From JACNKJ01 sp964344565 (GTDB taxonomy: Bacteria; Krumholzibacteriota; Krumholzibacteriia; JACNKJ01), in the NCBI GenBank assembly GCA_964344565.1, contig CAYFNT010000008.1:1-64000 (forward strand): a DNA stretch of 64,000 bases. The letters run 5' to 3'. A program made the position numbers and the translations under genes. Below the pieces are notes generated by a model. It made no database searches. It worked only from the letters and a program-made list of their open reading frames with translations, and was not told where the DNA came from. Below, in pieces: positions 41,019 through 49,088 of the stretch (its first letter is position 1; the number at the start of each line of letters is the position of its first letter).

Positions 41019-42338
41019 ATGGAACTCTTCGAACGGCAGCAGGCTTCGCCCCTGGCCGACCGCATGCGTCCGGACACCCTCGACGGCTTCGTGGGGCAGG
41101 AGCAGATCCTCGGCGCGGGCAAGCCGCTGCGGCGATTCATCGAAAGCGGCCGGCTGTCCAGCTCCCTCATCTTCTGGGGGCCGCCCGGCACGGGCAAGAC
41201 CACCCTGGCGCGCATCCTCGCCGGCGTGGTGGACGCGGAGTTCGTGAGCTTCAGCGCCGTGACCAGCGGCGTGAAGGAAGTGCGTCTGATCGTGGCCGGA
41301 GCCCGGGAGCGCCTGCTCCTGCACGGCCGTCGCACCCTGCTCTTCGTGGACGAGATCCATCGCTTCAACAAGGCCCAGCAGGACGCCTTCCTTCCCCACG
41401 TGGAGGACGGCACGGTCATCCTCGTGGGGGCCACCACCGAGAATCCGAGCTTCGAGGTGAACAGTGCGCTGCTCAGCCGCAGCCGCGTCTTCACACTGCG
41501 CTCTCTCGACGAGAAGGACATCCTCACGCTCCTTGAGCGGGCGGTGAGCGACGAGGACAAGGGCCTCGGCGAGCTGAAGCTCGAGTTCGAGGACGGCGCA
41601 CTGGAGGCCATCGCCGGAAGCTCCAGCGGCGACGCGCGCACCGCGCTCAATTCCCTGGAGATGCTCGCCGAGAGTCTCGAGGGCGAAACCGAGGTGAGCC
41701 TGAAGCAGGTGGCCGACTTCGCCGAGCGTCGCAGTCACATCTACGACAAGGCGGGCGAGGAGCACTACAATCTCATCAGCGCGCTGCACAAATGTCTTCG
41801 TGACAGCGATCCGGACGCCAGCCTCTACTGGGCCACGCGCATGCTGGAGTCCGGCGAGGATCCCCTCTACGTGATGCGGCGTCTGGTGCGCTTCGCCAGC
41901 GAGGACATCGGCAACGCCGATCCCAGGGCCCTGCAGCTGGCGGTCTCGGCCATGCAGGCCGTGCACTTCCTGGGCATGCCCGAAGCCGACACGGCGGTGG
42001 CCCAGTGCGTGCTCTACCTGGCCACCGCGCCCAAGAGCAACGCCACCTACACGGCGGTGAGCGCCGCGAAAGAAGACGTGGAGTCCCTGCCCGACGCGCC
42101 GGTGCCCCTTCACCTGCGCAACGCGCCCACGCGGCTCATGAAGGAGCTGGGCTACGGAAAGGGATACGAATACGCTCATCGCGACGCCGACGCCGTGGTG
42201 GACCAGTCGCACTTCCCCGACGACATCGGAGTTCGGCGCTACTATCATCCCACCGAGCGGGGCTACGAATCGCGCATCCGCGCCTTCCTGGAGTGGCTCC
42301 AGGAGCAGAAGGCCGCGCGTCGCAAGGAGGACGGTTGA
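41019..42338 (+). CDS. rarA: Replication-associated recombination protein A (AAA+ ATPase)
   Basis: A 439-residue clamp-loader-like ATPase acting at stalled forks. Motifs: RPDTLDGFVGQEQILG, Walker A FWGPPGTGKTTLA, Walker B LLFVDEIHRFNKAQQDAFLP, sensor 1 VGATTENPSFEVNSALLSRS, and a C-terminal part with SALHKCLRDSDPDASLYWATRML, ASEDIGNADP and the final YYHPTERGYE. Length and all motifs match RarA/MgsA. Its TGA overlaps the TTG start of the GNAT gene. Confidence 0.96.
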   Translation: MELFERQQASPLADRMRPDTLDGFVGQEQILGAGKPLRRFIESGRLSSSLIFWGPPGTGKTTLARILAGVVDAEFVSFSAVTSGVKEVRLIVAGARERLLLHGRRTLLFVDEIHRFNKAQQDAFLPHVEDGTVILVGATTENPSFEVNSALLSRSRVFTLRSLDEKDILTLLERAVSDEDKGLGELKLEFEDGALEAIAGSSSGDARTALNSLEMLAESLEGETEVSLKQVADFAERRSHIYDKAGEEHYNLISALHKCLRDSDPDASLYWATRMLESGEDPLYVMRRLVRFASEDIGNADPRALQLAVSAMQAVHFLGMPEADTAVAQCVLYLATAPKSNATYTAVSAAKEDVESLPDAPVPLHLRNAPTRLMKELGYGKGYEYAHRDADAVVDQSHFPDDIGVRRYYHPTERGYESRIRAFLEWLQEQKAARRKEDG

Positions 42339-42745
42339 AGATACGGCCCATACGCGCCTCCGACATTCCCGAAGCTCTCGCGCTCTGGAAGAGCGTGGGC
42401 ATTACCATCACCTTCGGCGATGAGCCGGAGAACCTGCAGCGCACATTCGATCGAAACCCGACAACCTGCCTGGCCGGCGAGATGGACGGCCGCCTCGCGG
42501 CCACGGCCCTGGGCGCCTGGGACGGTCGTCGCGGCTCCCTCTGGCACCTGGCCGTACGGCCCGAGCTTCAGAAGCGCGGCCTCGGCCGCGAGATGCTCGA
42601 GGCCCTGGAGGTGGCCTTCCGCGATCTGGGAGTGCCCAAGGTCACCTTCCAGATCGAAGAGACCAATCGCGATGTGGCGGGTTTCTACCTGCGCATGGGC
42701 TATCACGAACGCAGGGACCTGCTCTGCGTGAGCAAGGTTCTCTAG
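42335..42745 (+). CDS. GNAT-family N-acetyltransferase
   Basis: A 136-residue protein starting at TTG that overlaps the rarA stop (TTGA), with AAGGAGG 4 nt upstream. IRPIRASDIPEALALW is a typical N-terminal strand-helix, and LAVRPELQKRGLGREMLEALE contains the acetyl-CoA-binding R/Q-x-x-G-x-G/A loop. VAGFYLRMGYHERRD is the usual end. Substrate unknown; RimI-like or small-molecule acetylation are possible. Confidence 0.88.
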   Translation: MKIRPIRASDIPEALALWKSVGITITFGDEPENLQRTFDRNPTTCLAGEMDGRLAATALGAWDGRRGSLWHLAVRPELQKRGLGREMLEALEVAFRDLGVPKVTFQIEETNRDVAGFYLRMGYHERRDLLCVSKVL

Positions 42746-42753
42746 GAGGCGCC

Positions 42754-43500
42754 ATGAGCGGCAAGGAGTGGTGGGAGAGCTTTTTCCGGGGTGCCTGGCT
42801 CGACGTGCAGAAGGGCCGCGACACCGCCGAACTCGTGGATCCGGCGGCGAGCTTCATCGAGCTGGCCCTTGCCCTCGAACCGGGTCAACGCGTGCTGGAC
42901 GTGCCCTGCGGCGAAGGGCGCCTGAGCCGGGCCCTGGCCCGAAAGGGCTATCGGCTCAGCGGCCTCGATCTCACCGCCGGCCTGCTCGCCCAGGCGAAGC
43001 GGCAGGCCCGGGCCGAGAAGCTCGACATGGAGCTGAAGCAGGGCGACATGCGGAAGATCCCCTGGCGCGCCCGATTCCACGGGGCCTTCTGCTGGTGGGG
43101 GAGCTTCGGCTACTTCGACGAGGCTGGCAACCTGGCCTTCCTCAAGTCCGTGCTCCGTTCCCTCCGCCCCGGCGGCCGCTTCCTCCTGGACGGCCACTGC
43201 GCCGAAACCATCTTCCCCTTCTTCGATTCCAGGCAGTGGGTGCAGGAGGGCGAGACCACCGCGCTGCTGGACAATCACTACGATCCGGGCACGGGCCGGG
43301 TGGAAATGGAGTGGACCTTCCTGAAGGGCGGGCGCAAGAGCCGGCGGCGCAGCTCCATCCGCATCTACACCCTCAAGGAGCTCAGCGAACTGGCCTGGGA
43401 GGCGGGGTTCTCGGAGGTTCATGCCTTCGGCGGACTCTCCGGCGAGCCCTTCGAGCTGGGCTCCGGCCGCCTGCTCCTGCTGGCGGAAAAGGCGAGTTAA
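42754..43500 (+). CDS. Class I SAM-dependent methyltransferase
   Basis: A 248-residue protein. RVLDVPCGEGRLSRALARKGY is the SAM-binding motif, followed by LSGLDLTAGLLAQAKRQA, a QGDMRKIPW acidic-loop region and FHGAFCWWGSFGYFDE. It resembles Ubie/COQ5-type enzymes and the methyltransferase at 19283-20020, but not closely enough to be called a recent duplicate by eye. It is 8 bp after the GNAT gene, so rarA, GNAT and this gene form a compact operon. Confidence 0.85.
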   Translation: MSGKEWWESFFRGAWLDVQKGRDTAELVDPAASFIELALALEPGQRVLDVPCGEGRLSRALARKGYRLSGLDLTAGLLAQAKRQARAEKLDMELKQGDMRKIPWRARFHGAFCWWGSFGYFDEAGNLAFLKSVLRSLRPGGRFLLDGHCAETIFPFFDSRQWVQEGETTALLDNHYDPGTGRVEMEWTFLKGGRKSRRRSSIRIYTLKELSELAWEAGFSEVHAFGGLSGEPFELGSGRLLLLAEKAS

Positions 43501-43628
43501 CGCCCGCTAACCCCTTTTTTAATCCCATGTCGGACAATGGCTTGCGGGCTTTGTCCCTTTCGGGACTCGCCAAAAGCGGAGGCCGAGGCTAAACTACCCT
43601 GCCTTTCTGAGAGGCGGCAATCCAAAGG

Positions 43629-46277
43629 ATGGGCTTCGCAAGCATGATTCGGCTCCGAGATATCGTCATTCGGGGAAGCCTTCTGGCGGCTCTTCTCGCG
43701 CCCGGCGTCGTCCTGGCCGAGAGCACGGGCTCCGAGCTCAATTCCCCCGAGAGCAGGATCGAGATGGAGGGCGACATCGCCGAGCTCCAGTCTCGGATCC
43801 AGCGCGCGCGCCTGCACTGGCGAGCGGGCGAGACTTCGATGATGCGTCTGAGCCCGTCCCAGCGCGCCGCCCGGCGCATGGAAGGCCCGCTGCCTCTGCC
43901 ACCCGCCGGCCGCAAGGCATCCTTCCAGCAGCGCGACTTCACCGGCATGGACATTCCCCTGCGCCTGGACTGGCGAACCCACGGCGGCGACTTCGTCACT
44001 CCCGTGCGGAATCAGGGCGAATGCGGCGCCGGATGGGCCTACGCCGCCACCGCCGCCCTGGAAAGCGCCTTCCTATTGGGAATGAACGCCGGCGGCCTGG
44101 AAGACTTCGACCTGTCCGAGCGCGGTCTCATCGAATGCATGCCCGACTACGGCTTCGCGGCGTCCTGCGAGAGCGGATGGGCCGTGGACGCCCTGTGGTT
44201 CGCCGAGAACGTGGGCATGTTCGAGCAGAGCTGCCTGCCCGCGGGCGTGCACCTCGAGGACGCCTGCGCGGGCGGACTCTGCCCCGACGACGAGAGCCGT
44301 CGCTACCGCTTCGCCGAACACGGACCGGTCTGCCACCAGGCCGACCCCTCGGCCATCCAGCGCGCCTTGCTCATCTTCGGTCCGCTGATCAGCGCCATGG
44401 AGACCTATCCCAGCCTCGACGCCTATCGCACGGGCATCTATCGCCCCCTGCCCGGCGAATCGGCCGACGGCGCCCAGAGCGTGCTCATCCTGGGATACGA
44501 CAGCACCCGCCGCGCCTGGCTGGTGAAGAACAGCTGGGGCGAGGACTGGGGCGAGGGCGGCTTCGCCTGGATCGCCTGGGACGCCGAGGGCGGGCTCGGC
44601 AACAACACCCATTGGCTGCGCTACGATCCCCTGGGGCGCGGACCTCACGCGTCCTTCGCCGTGAGCAACCGCAGTCCGCTCACCGGCGAGGCCTGCCGTT
44701 TCGAGGATCGAAGCGTGAGCCTGTCCGGCGAGATCGCGTCCTGGGACTGGGACTTCGACGGCGACGGCGGCATCGACGCCACCGGCCCGGGACCCCACGA
44801 GTTCGTCTTCGAAAGCTCAGGGCGCTTCAGCCCGAAGCTGAAAGTCGTCGACTCCGCGGGCGGCGAGGACCTGGAGCATTCCCTCGGCCTGTTGGAAGTG
44901 CTCTATGACGGACCCCGCTGGGTGGTGGACGCGCGGAGCGGCAGCCCCTACGGCGAAGGTTCGCCGGAGCGTCCCTTCCTGCGCATTCAGAGCGCCCTGG
45001 ACGCGGCGGCGGCCGGCGATACCGTCTTCGTCATGCCCGGCGTCTACTCGGGCGTGCTCAACAGCGATCTGCGCCTGCCTGGACTGCCGCTGGTCCTGCG
45101 TGGACAGGGCGAGCCGGGCGAGGTGGTGCTGGACGGCGGCGACGAGTCCCGCATCCTCACCATTCTCTCCGGCGAAGGGGCCGGTCCGGCCATCGAAAAC
45201 CTGACCTTCCGCGGCGGCCTGGACGCCGAGCGCGGCGGCGCGGTGCTCGCCGCGGGCGCCACGGCCCGTTTCGCGGACTGCCGCTTCGAAGCCAATCGTG
45301 CCCAGGGCGATGGGGGCGGCGGCGCCGTCTGGAGCGACCGCGCCCTGCTCTTCGAACGCTGCCACTTCGAAGGCAATCTCGCCGCCGGATCCGGCGGCGC
45401 CCTTCGCGCCGAAGGCGTGCTGGGGCTATCGGCCTGCCGATTCGAGGACAACCTCAGCGAGGCGGAAGGCGGCGCATTGGCGCTGGGACCGGGGGCCCTG
45501 CTGGACGTCGTGAACTCGGTCTTCCTGGGCAACCAGGCCGTCTTCGGCGGAGGCATCCACGGACTGGAGTCCCGCGCCCGGCTGGTGCACCTGAGCGCGG
45601 CCTCGAACTCGGCCGATGAGGCCGGCGGCTTCATCCACTGGACAGGCGGGCGCGTGGAGTTGGCCAACAGCATCCTCTGGGCGAATCACGCGGCGTCCGA
45701 CACCGAGATCTTCGCCCTGGAGTCGGAAGTGGACCTGGGGCGATGCCTGATCTCGAGCAGCGCGGAGGGCGCGGACCTGTTGATCTCCGATCCGGGATTC
45801 GCGGACCTCGAGGCCGGCGACCTGCGCCTGGCCGAAGCGAGTGCCTGTCTGGGCGCGGGCGAGGATCTGGGCGTGCCCACGGATATCGAGGGGCGTGCGC
45901 GTCCCAATCCATTCGGCAGTTCGCCGGACCTGGGCGCCCACGAGGCCGAGGGCCTGACCAGTTCCAGCGAGGAGGCCCTGCCCATGGCCTTCACCTTCGA
46001 GGGCATCTATCCCAATCCCTTCAATCCGGCCACGACCATCCTTTTCCGCCTCGAGGAGCCCGCCGAAGTGAAGGCCGACGTCTACCTGCCCACCGGGCAG
46101 TGGGTCTCCACGCTCCTGTCCGACGAGATCGGCGCCGGCTCCCATCGACTGTCCTGGACGGCGGAAAACGCGCTGGGCGAGCCCCTGGCCAGCGGCCTCT
46201 TCCTGGTACGCATCGAATGCCGCTACTCGGACGGTCGCGTCGAGAGCGACTATCAGAAGGCGATACTGGTGAAATAA
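43629..46277 (+). CDS. Secreted papain-fold pseudoprotease with PKD, beta-helix and FlgD-type modules
   Basis: An 882-residue exported protein. Signal peptide about 14-31, a pro-like helical region, then a C1A fold: RNQGECGAGWAYAATAALESAF, GAQSVLILGYDSTRRAWLVKNSWGEDWGEGGFAWI. The active-site Cys is replaced by Gly135 (CGAGW instead of CGSCW) and the active-site His by Gln283 (AQSV instead of HAV). The Asn301 of VKNSWG remains. A PKD-like domain follows (WDWDFDGDGGIDA), then beta-helix repeats (CRFEANRAQGDGGGGAV, CHFEGNLAAGSGGAL) and YPNPFNPATTILFRL ... KAILVK. It cannot be a normal cysteine protease; a binding role is inferred. Confidence 0.88.
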   Translation: MGFASMIRLRDIVIRGSLLAALLAPGVVLAESTGSELNSPESRIEMEGDIAELQSRIQRARLHWRAGETSMMRLSPSQRAARRMEGPLPLPPAGRKASFQQRDFTGMDIPLRLDWRTHGGDFVTPVRNQGECGAGWAYAATAALESAFLLGMNAGGLEDFDLSERGLIECMPDYGFAASCESGWAVDALWFAENVGMFEQSCLPAGVHLEDACAGGLCPDDESRRYRFAEHGPVCHQADPSAIQRALLIFGPLISAMETYPSLDAYRTGIYRPLPGESADGAQSVLILGYDSTRRAWLVKNSWGEDWGEGGFAWIAWDAEGGLGNNTHWLRYDPLGRGPHASFAVSNRSPLTGEACRFEDRSVSLSGEIASWDWDFDGDGGIDATGPGPHEFVFESSGRFSPKLKVVDSAGGEDLEHSLGLLEVLYDGPRWVVDARSGSPYGEGSPERPFLRIQSALDAAAAGDTVFVMPGVYSGVLNSDLRLPGLPLVLRGQGEPGEVVLDGGDESRILTILSGEGAGPAIENLTFRGGLDAERGGAVLAAGATARFADCRFEANRAQGDGGGGAVWSDRALLFERCHFEGNLAAGSGGALRAEGVLGLSACRFEDNLSEAEGGALALGPGALLDVVNSVFLGNQAVFGGGIHGLESRARLVHLSAASNSADEAGGFIHWTGGRVELANSILWANHAASDTEIFALESEVDLGRCLISSSAEGADLLISDPGFADLEAGDLRLAEASACLGAGEDLGVPTDIEGRARPNPFGSSPDLGAHEAEGLTSSSEEALPMAFTFEGIYPNPFNPATTILFRLEEPAEVKADVYLPTGQWVSTLLSDEIGAGSHRLSWTAENALGEPLASGLFLVRIECRYSDGRVESDYQKAILVK

Positions 46278-46281
46278 CTGA

Positions 46282-46380
46282 GAACTTAGAACTGAGAACT
46301 GAGAACTGGAACCATGAACCCTCCCCGAATGATGGTGGAGGGTGTTTAGTTCTCAGTTCACAGTTCACAGTTCTAAGTTC
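46282..46380. terminator. Long imperfect hairpin between convergent genes, built of heptamer repeats
   Basis: The left arm (46282-46307) and right arm (46348-46380) are made of repeated GAACTGA/TCAGTTC-type heptamers and pair over most of their length. ACCCTCC (46318-46324) and GGAGGGT (46337-46343) form an inner stem. It separates the pseudoprotease gene from pcm and overlaps the pcm stop. It is probably a bidirectional transcription barrier; there is no classical U-run. Confidence 0.55.
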
Positions 46381-47089
46381 ATGGCTCTTTCAGCGCCTTG
46401 CCCGTCATGGGCACGAACCTCACGGGAATCACGGTTCGTCGCTTGAGTTCGCCGTTCACCCTGCGAACCTGAACCAGATCCTGATTCCAGCCGCCCACGG
46501 GAGCCACCAACACGCCGCCCTCGGCGAGCTGATCGAGCAGGGGCTGAGGTATCTCGCGGGGCGCTGCGGTGAGCAGGATCGCGTCGAAGGGCGCGCCGGC
46601 GGGCCAGCCCGCGTAGCCGTCGCCCACGCGCAGCTTGAGGCTGTCGTAGCCGGCGGCCCTCAGGTTGCTTCGCGCCAGCTTGCCCAGTTCGGGAATGATC
46701 TCCATGGACCAGACCTCCGCTCCCAACTCGGCGAGCACCGCCGCCTGGTAGCCCGATCCGGTTCCGATTTCGAGAACCTTCTCGCCCGGCTCCAGTTCGG
46801 CCAGCTCGGTCATGAGGGCCACGATGTAGGGCTGGCTGATGGTCTGATCCTCGCCGATGGGCAGGGGCCCGTCGCGGTAGGCCTCGTCGCGAAAATCCGC
46901 ATCCACGAATAGATGGCGGGGGACGCTTCCCATGACCTCGAGCACACGCTCGTCCTGGATCCCTCGAGCCCGTATCTGCTCGTCCACCATACGATGGCGC
47001 ATGGCCTCCCAGCCGCCTTCCTCCGATTTCGGCCCCGTCGTCGCCAGGACGAGCAGGGCGCCGGCGCAAAGAATCAGGTATCTACTCAT
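46379..47089 (-). CDS. pcm: Exported protein-L-isoaspartate O-methyltransferase
   Basis: A 236-residue PIMT that methylates isoaspartyl residues to start repair of aged proteins. Family motifs: RHRMVDEQIRARGIQD, VMGSVPRHLFVD, PIGEDQTISQPYIVALM, VLEIGTGSGYQAAVLAEL and ILLTAAPREIPQPLLDQL. Unlike the cytoplasmic E. coli enzyme, it begins with a signal-peptide-like segment (MSRYLILCAGALLVLATTG), so it probably works in the periplasm; how SAM would be supplied there is unclear. Confidence 0.9.
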   Translation of the reverse strand: MSRYLILCAGALLVLATTGPKSEEGGWEAMRHRMVDEQIRARGIQDERVLEVMGSVPRHLFVDADFRDEAYRDGPLPIGEDQTISQPYIVALMTELAELEPGEKVLEIGTGSGYQAAVLAELGAEVWSMEIIPELGKLARSNLRAAGYDSLKLRVGDGYAGWPAGAPFDAILLTAAPREIPQPLLDQLAEGGVLVAPVGGWNQDLVQVRRVNGELKRRTVIPVRFVPMTGKALKEP

Positions 47090-47215
47090 GGCGTGTTCCG
47101 TATCAGTTTAGCTCATTTATGGGACGGATGGGCGAGCCTCCGGCTCAATTGACCTAGAGGTCCGATTTCGTTACCCTGCCCTGTATTGTGCCCCAAACCT
47201 TCTGGAGGTTTTCCG

Positions 47216-49078
47216 ATGAGAATGCGTGCGTGGTGGATCGCTGCGGCCTTGCTGGCCCTCTTCACTCTTCCGACCCTGGCCGAGCCGGGCGTTCCGGGAG
47301 TGCCCGCATCCCTCGGAGGACCCGGTTGGGAGGCCTGGCTGGCCGAGACCGGCGACACGACCTGGGAAACCGGTCAGGGTGGAATCATCGGCAATCCCGA
47401 TGCGGTCAAGGGCGGCAAGCTGCGCATGGCCATGCAGGAATTCCCCGCCACGCTGCGCACCGAGGGCAAGGACGCCAACAGCGCCTTCATCACTTCGGTC
47501 TCGGGTCTCGTCTATGAGTCGCTGCTGTCTCTGGACAGCAACTCCCTCGAGACCGTACCGGTTCTGGCCACGCACTGGAAGATCTCCGAAGACAAGATGA
47601 CCTTCAGCTTCCGCATGAACCCCGAGGCCCGCTGGGCTGACGGAGCGCCGGTGACCGCCGACGACGTCCTGGCCACCTGGACCCTGCTTGTGGACGAGGG
47701 CATCCTCTATCCCTACACGAACCTGCTCTACGGAATGTACGAGGAGCCGGTGGCCGAGAGCCCCTACCTCTTCCACGTGACCACCAAGGAAGAGAACTGG
47801 CGCCACTTCCTCTACTTCGCCATCTCCATGAAGATCATGCCGGCGCACGTCATCGGCGGCCTCGACGGCGGCGAGTATCTCGAGCAGTTCCAGTTCGACA
47901 TGGTCATGGGCTCGGGGCCCTATGAACTGCTGCTGGAAAACGTGGACAACGGTCGCAGCGTCACCATCACACGCCGCGACGACTGGTGGGGCGCCGACCT
48001 GCCCGAGAACACCGGCCTCTACAACTTCGACGAGATCGAGTGGACCGTCATCATGGACGAACGTCTCTGGCTCGAGAAGTTCAAGAAAGGCGAGCTGGAC
48101 GTCTACGTCGTCGGCCGCGCGAGCTGGTGGGTCAACGAGTTCAATTACGACGAGATCGAGCGGGGCGTCTGCCTCAAGCGCAAGATCTTCAACGAAGACG
48201 TCCAGGGCATCAGCGGCCTGGCCTTCAACATGCGCGAGTGGCCCTTCGACGACATCCGCATCCGCAAGGCCTTCGCCCATCTCTACGACCGCGACAAGCT
48301 CATCGAGAAGCTCTTCCACAACGAGTACCTGAAGCTACACTCCTATTTCCCCTCCTCGGTGTACGAGAATCCGAGCAACCTGAAATACGAGTACGACCCC
48401 GAGAAGGCCAAGCAGCTTCTGGCCGAAGCCGGATACAAGGATCGCAACTCGGACGGCTGGCTGGTCAACGAGAACGGGCAGATTCTCGAGCTCACTCTCA
48501 CCTTCGACTCGCCGAGCTGGGAGCGCATCCATACGGTGCTGCAGGAAGACCTTCAGCAGGCGGGCATCAAGCTGAACCTGAAGCAGCTCACGAGCACCAC
48601 GCAGTTCCAGAACAACATGGACCACAACTTCAAGCTGGCCTTCCAGAGCTGGACCGGCCTCTTCTGGCCCAACCCCAACAGCTCCTTCCACTCGGACAAC
48701 GCCGAGGTGACGCCGTCCACGAACATCTGCGGAGTGGCCGACGCCTACATCGACTCGCTGGCCTACATCTACGACAACGAGTACGACCATGACAAGCGCG
48801 TCGAGCTGATCCGGCTCATCGACCGTCGCCTCACGGAGATCGTGCCCTACGCCCTGGCCTGGTACGGTCCCTTCAACCGCGTCGTCTACTGGAACAAGTT
48901 CGGCTATCCGGACGGATACCTCAGCCGCACGGGCGACTACCTGGCCATCCAGTCGCTCTGGTACATCGATCCCACGAGAGAGAAAGCCATGAACGAGGCC
49001 ATCGCCGATCCGAGCAGAACGCTGCCCACCGGCGAGACCAAGGACACCTACTGGCTCGAAAAACTCGGGAAGATGTAG
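47216..49078 (+). CDS. Peptide ABC transporter substrate-binding protein (SBP family 5, YejA-like)
   Basis: A 620-residue periplasmic binding protein. ATG at 47216 has CTGGAGGT upstream and starts a signal peptide (AWWIAAALLALFTLPTLA). KGGKLRMAMQEFPATL, VYESLLSLDSNSLETVPVLATHW, RMNPEARWADGAPVTADDVLATW and MGSGPYELL are family-5 signatures. LAFNMREWPFDDIRIRKAFAHLYDRDKLIEKLF is typical of YejA-like members. It is the first gene of a five-gene transporter operon with gaps of only 2 to 10 bp. Substrate: peptides or a peptide-like compound. Confidence 0.92.
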   Translation: MRMRAWWIAAALLALFTLPTLAEPGVPGVPASLGGPGWEAWLAETGDTTWETGQGGIIGNPDAVKGGKLRMAMQEFPATLRTEGKDANSAFITSVSGLVYESLLSLDSNSLETVPVLATHWKISEDKMTFSFRMNPEARWADGAPVTADDVLATWTLLVDEGILYPYTNLLYGMYEEPVAESPYLFHVTTKEENWRHFLYFAISMKIMPAHVIGGLDGGEYLEQFQFDMVMGSGPYELLLENVDNGRSVTITRRDDWWGADLPENTGLYNFDEIEWTVIMDERLWLEKFKKGELDVYVVGRASWWVNEFNYDEIERGVCLKRKIFNEDVQGISGLAFNMREWPFDDIRIRKAFAHLYDRDKLIEKLFHNEYLKLHSYFPSSVYENPSNLKYEYDPEKAKQLLAEAGYKDRNSDGWLVNENGQILELTLTFDSPSWERIHTVLQEDLQQAGIKLNLKQLTSTTQFQNNMDHNFKLAFQSWTGLFWPNPNSSFHSDNAEVTPSTNICGVADAYIDSLAYIYDNEYDHDKRVELIRLIDRRLTEIVPYALAWYGPFNRVVYWNKFGYPDGYLSRTGDYLAIQSLWYIDPTREKAMNEAIADPSRTLPTGETKDTYWLEKLGKM

Positions 49079-49088
49079 AGGCTGGAGA

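Noticed and set aside
43497..43521. GTTAACGCCCGCTAAC followed by CCCTTTTTT as terminator of the rarA operon
   Set aside because: Only a 4-bp stem; the T-run is suggestive but the hairpin is too weak to call.
46282..46380. Possible CRISPR-like array of short repeats
   Set aside because: Units are 7 bp, contiguous and mirrored, with no spacers and no cas genes; it is a hairpin.
47149..47177. TTGACC-17-TACCCT as promoter of the peptide ABC operon
   Set aside because: The -35 is good but the -10 is poor, and other -10 candidates lie nearby; not strong enough to list.
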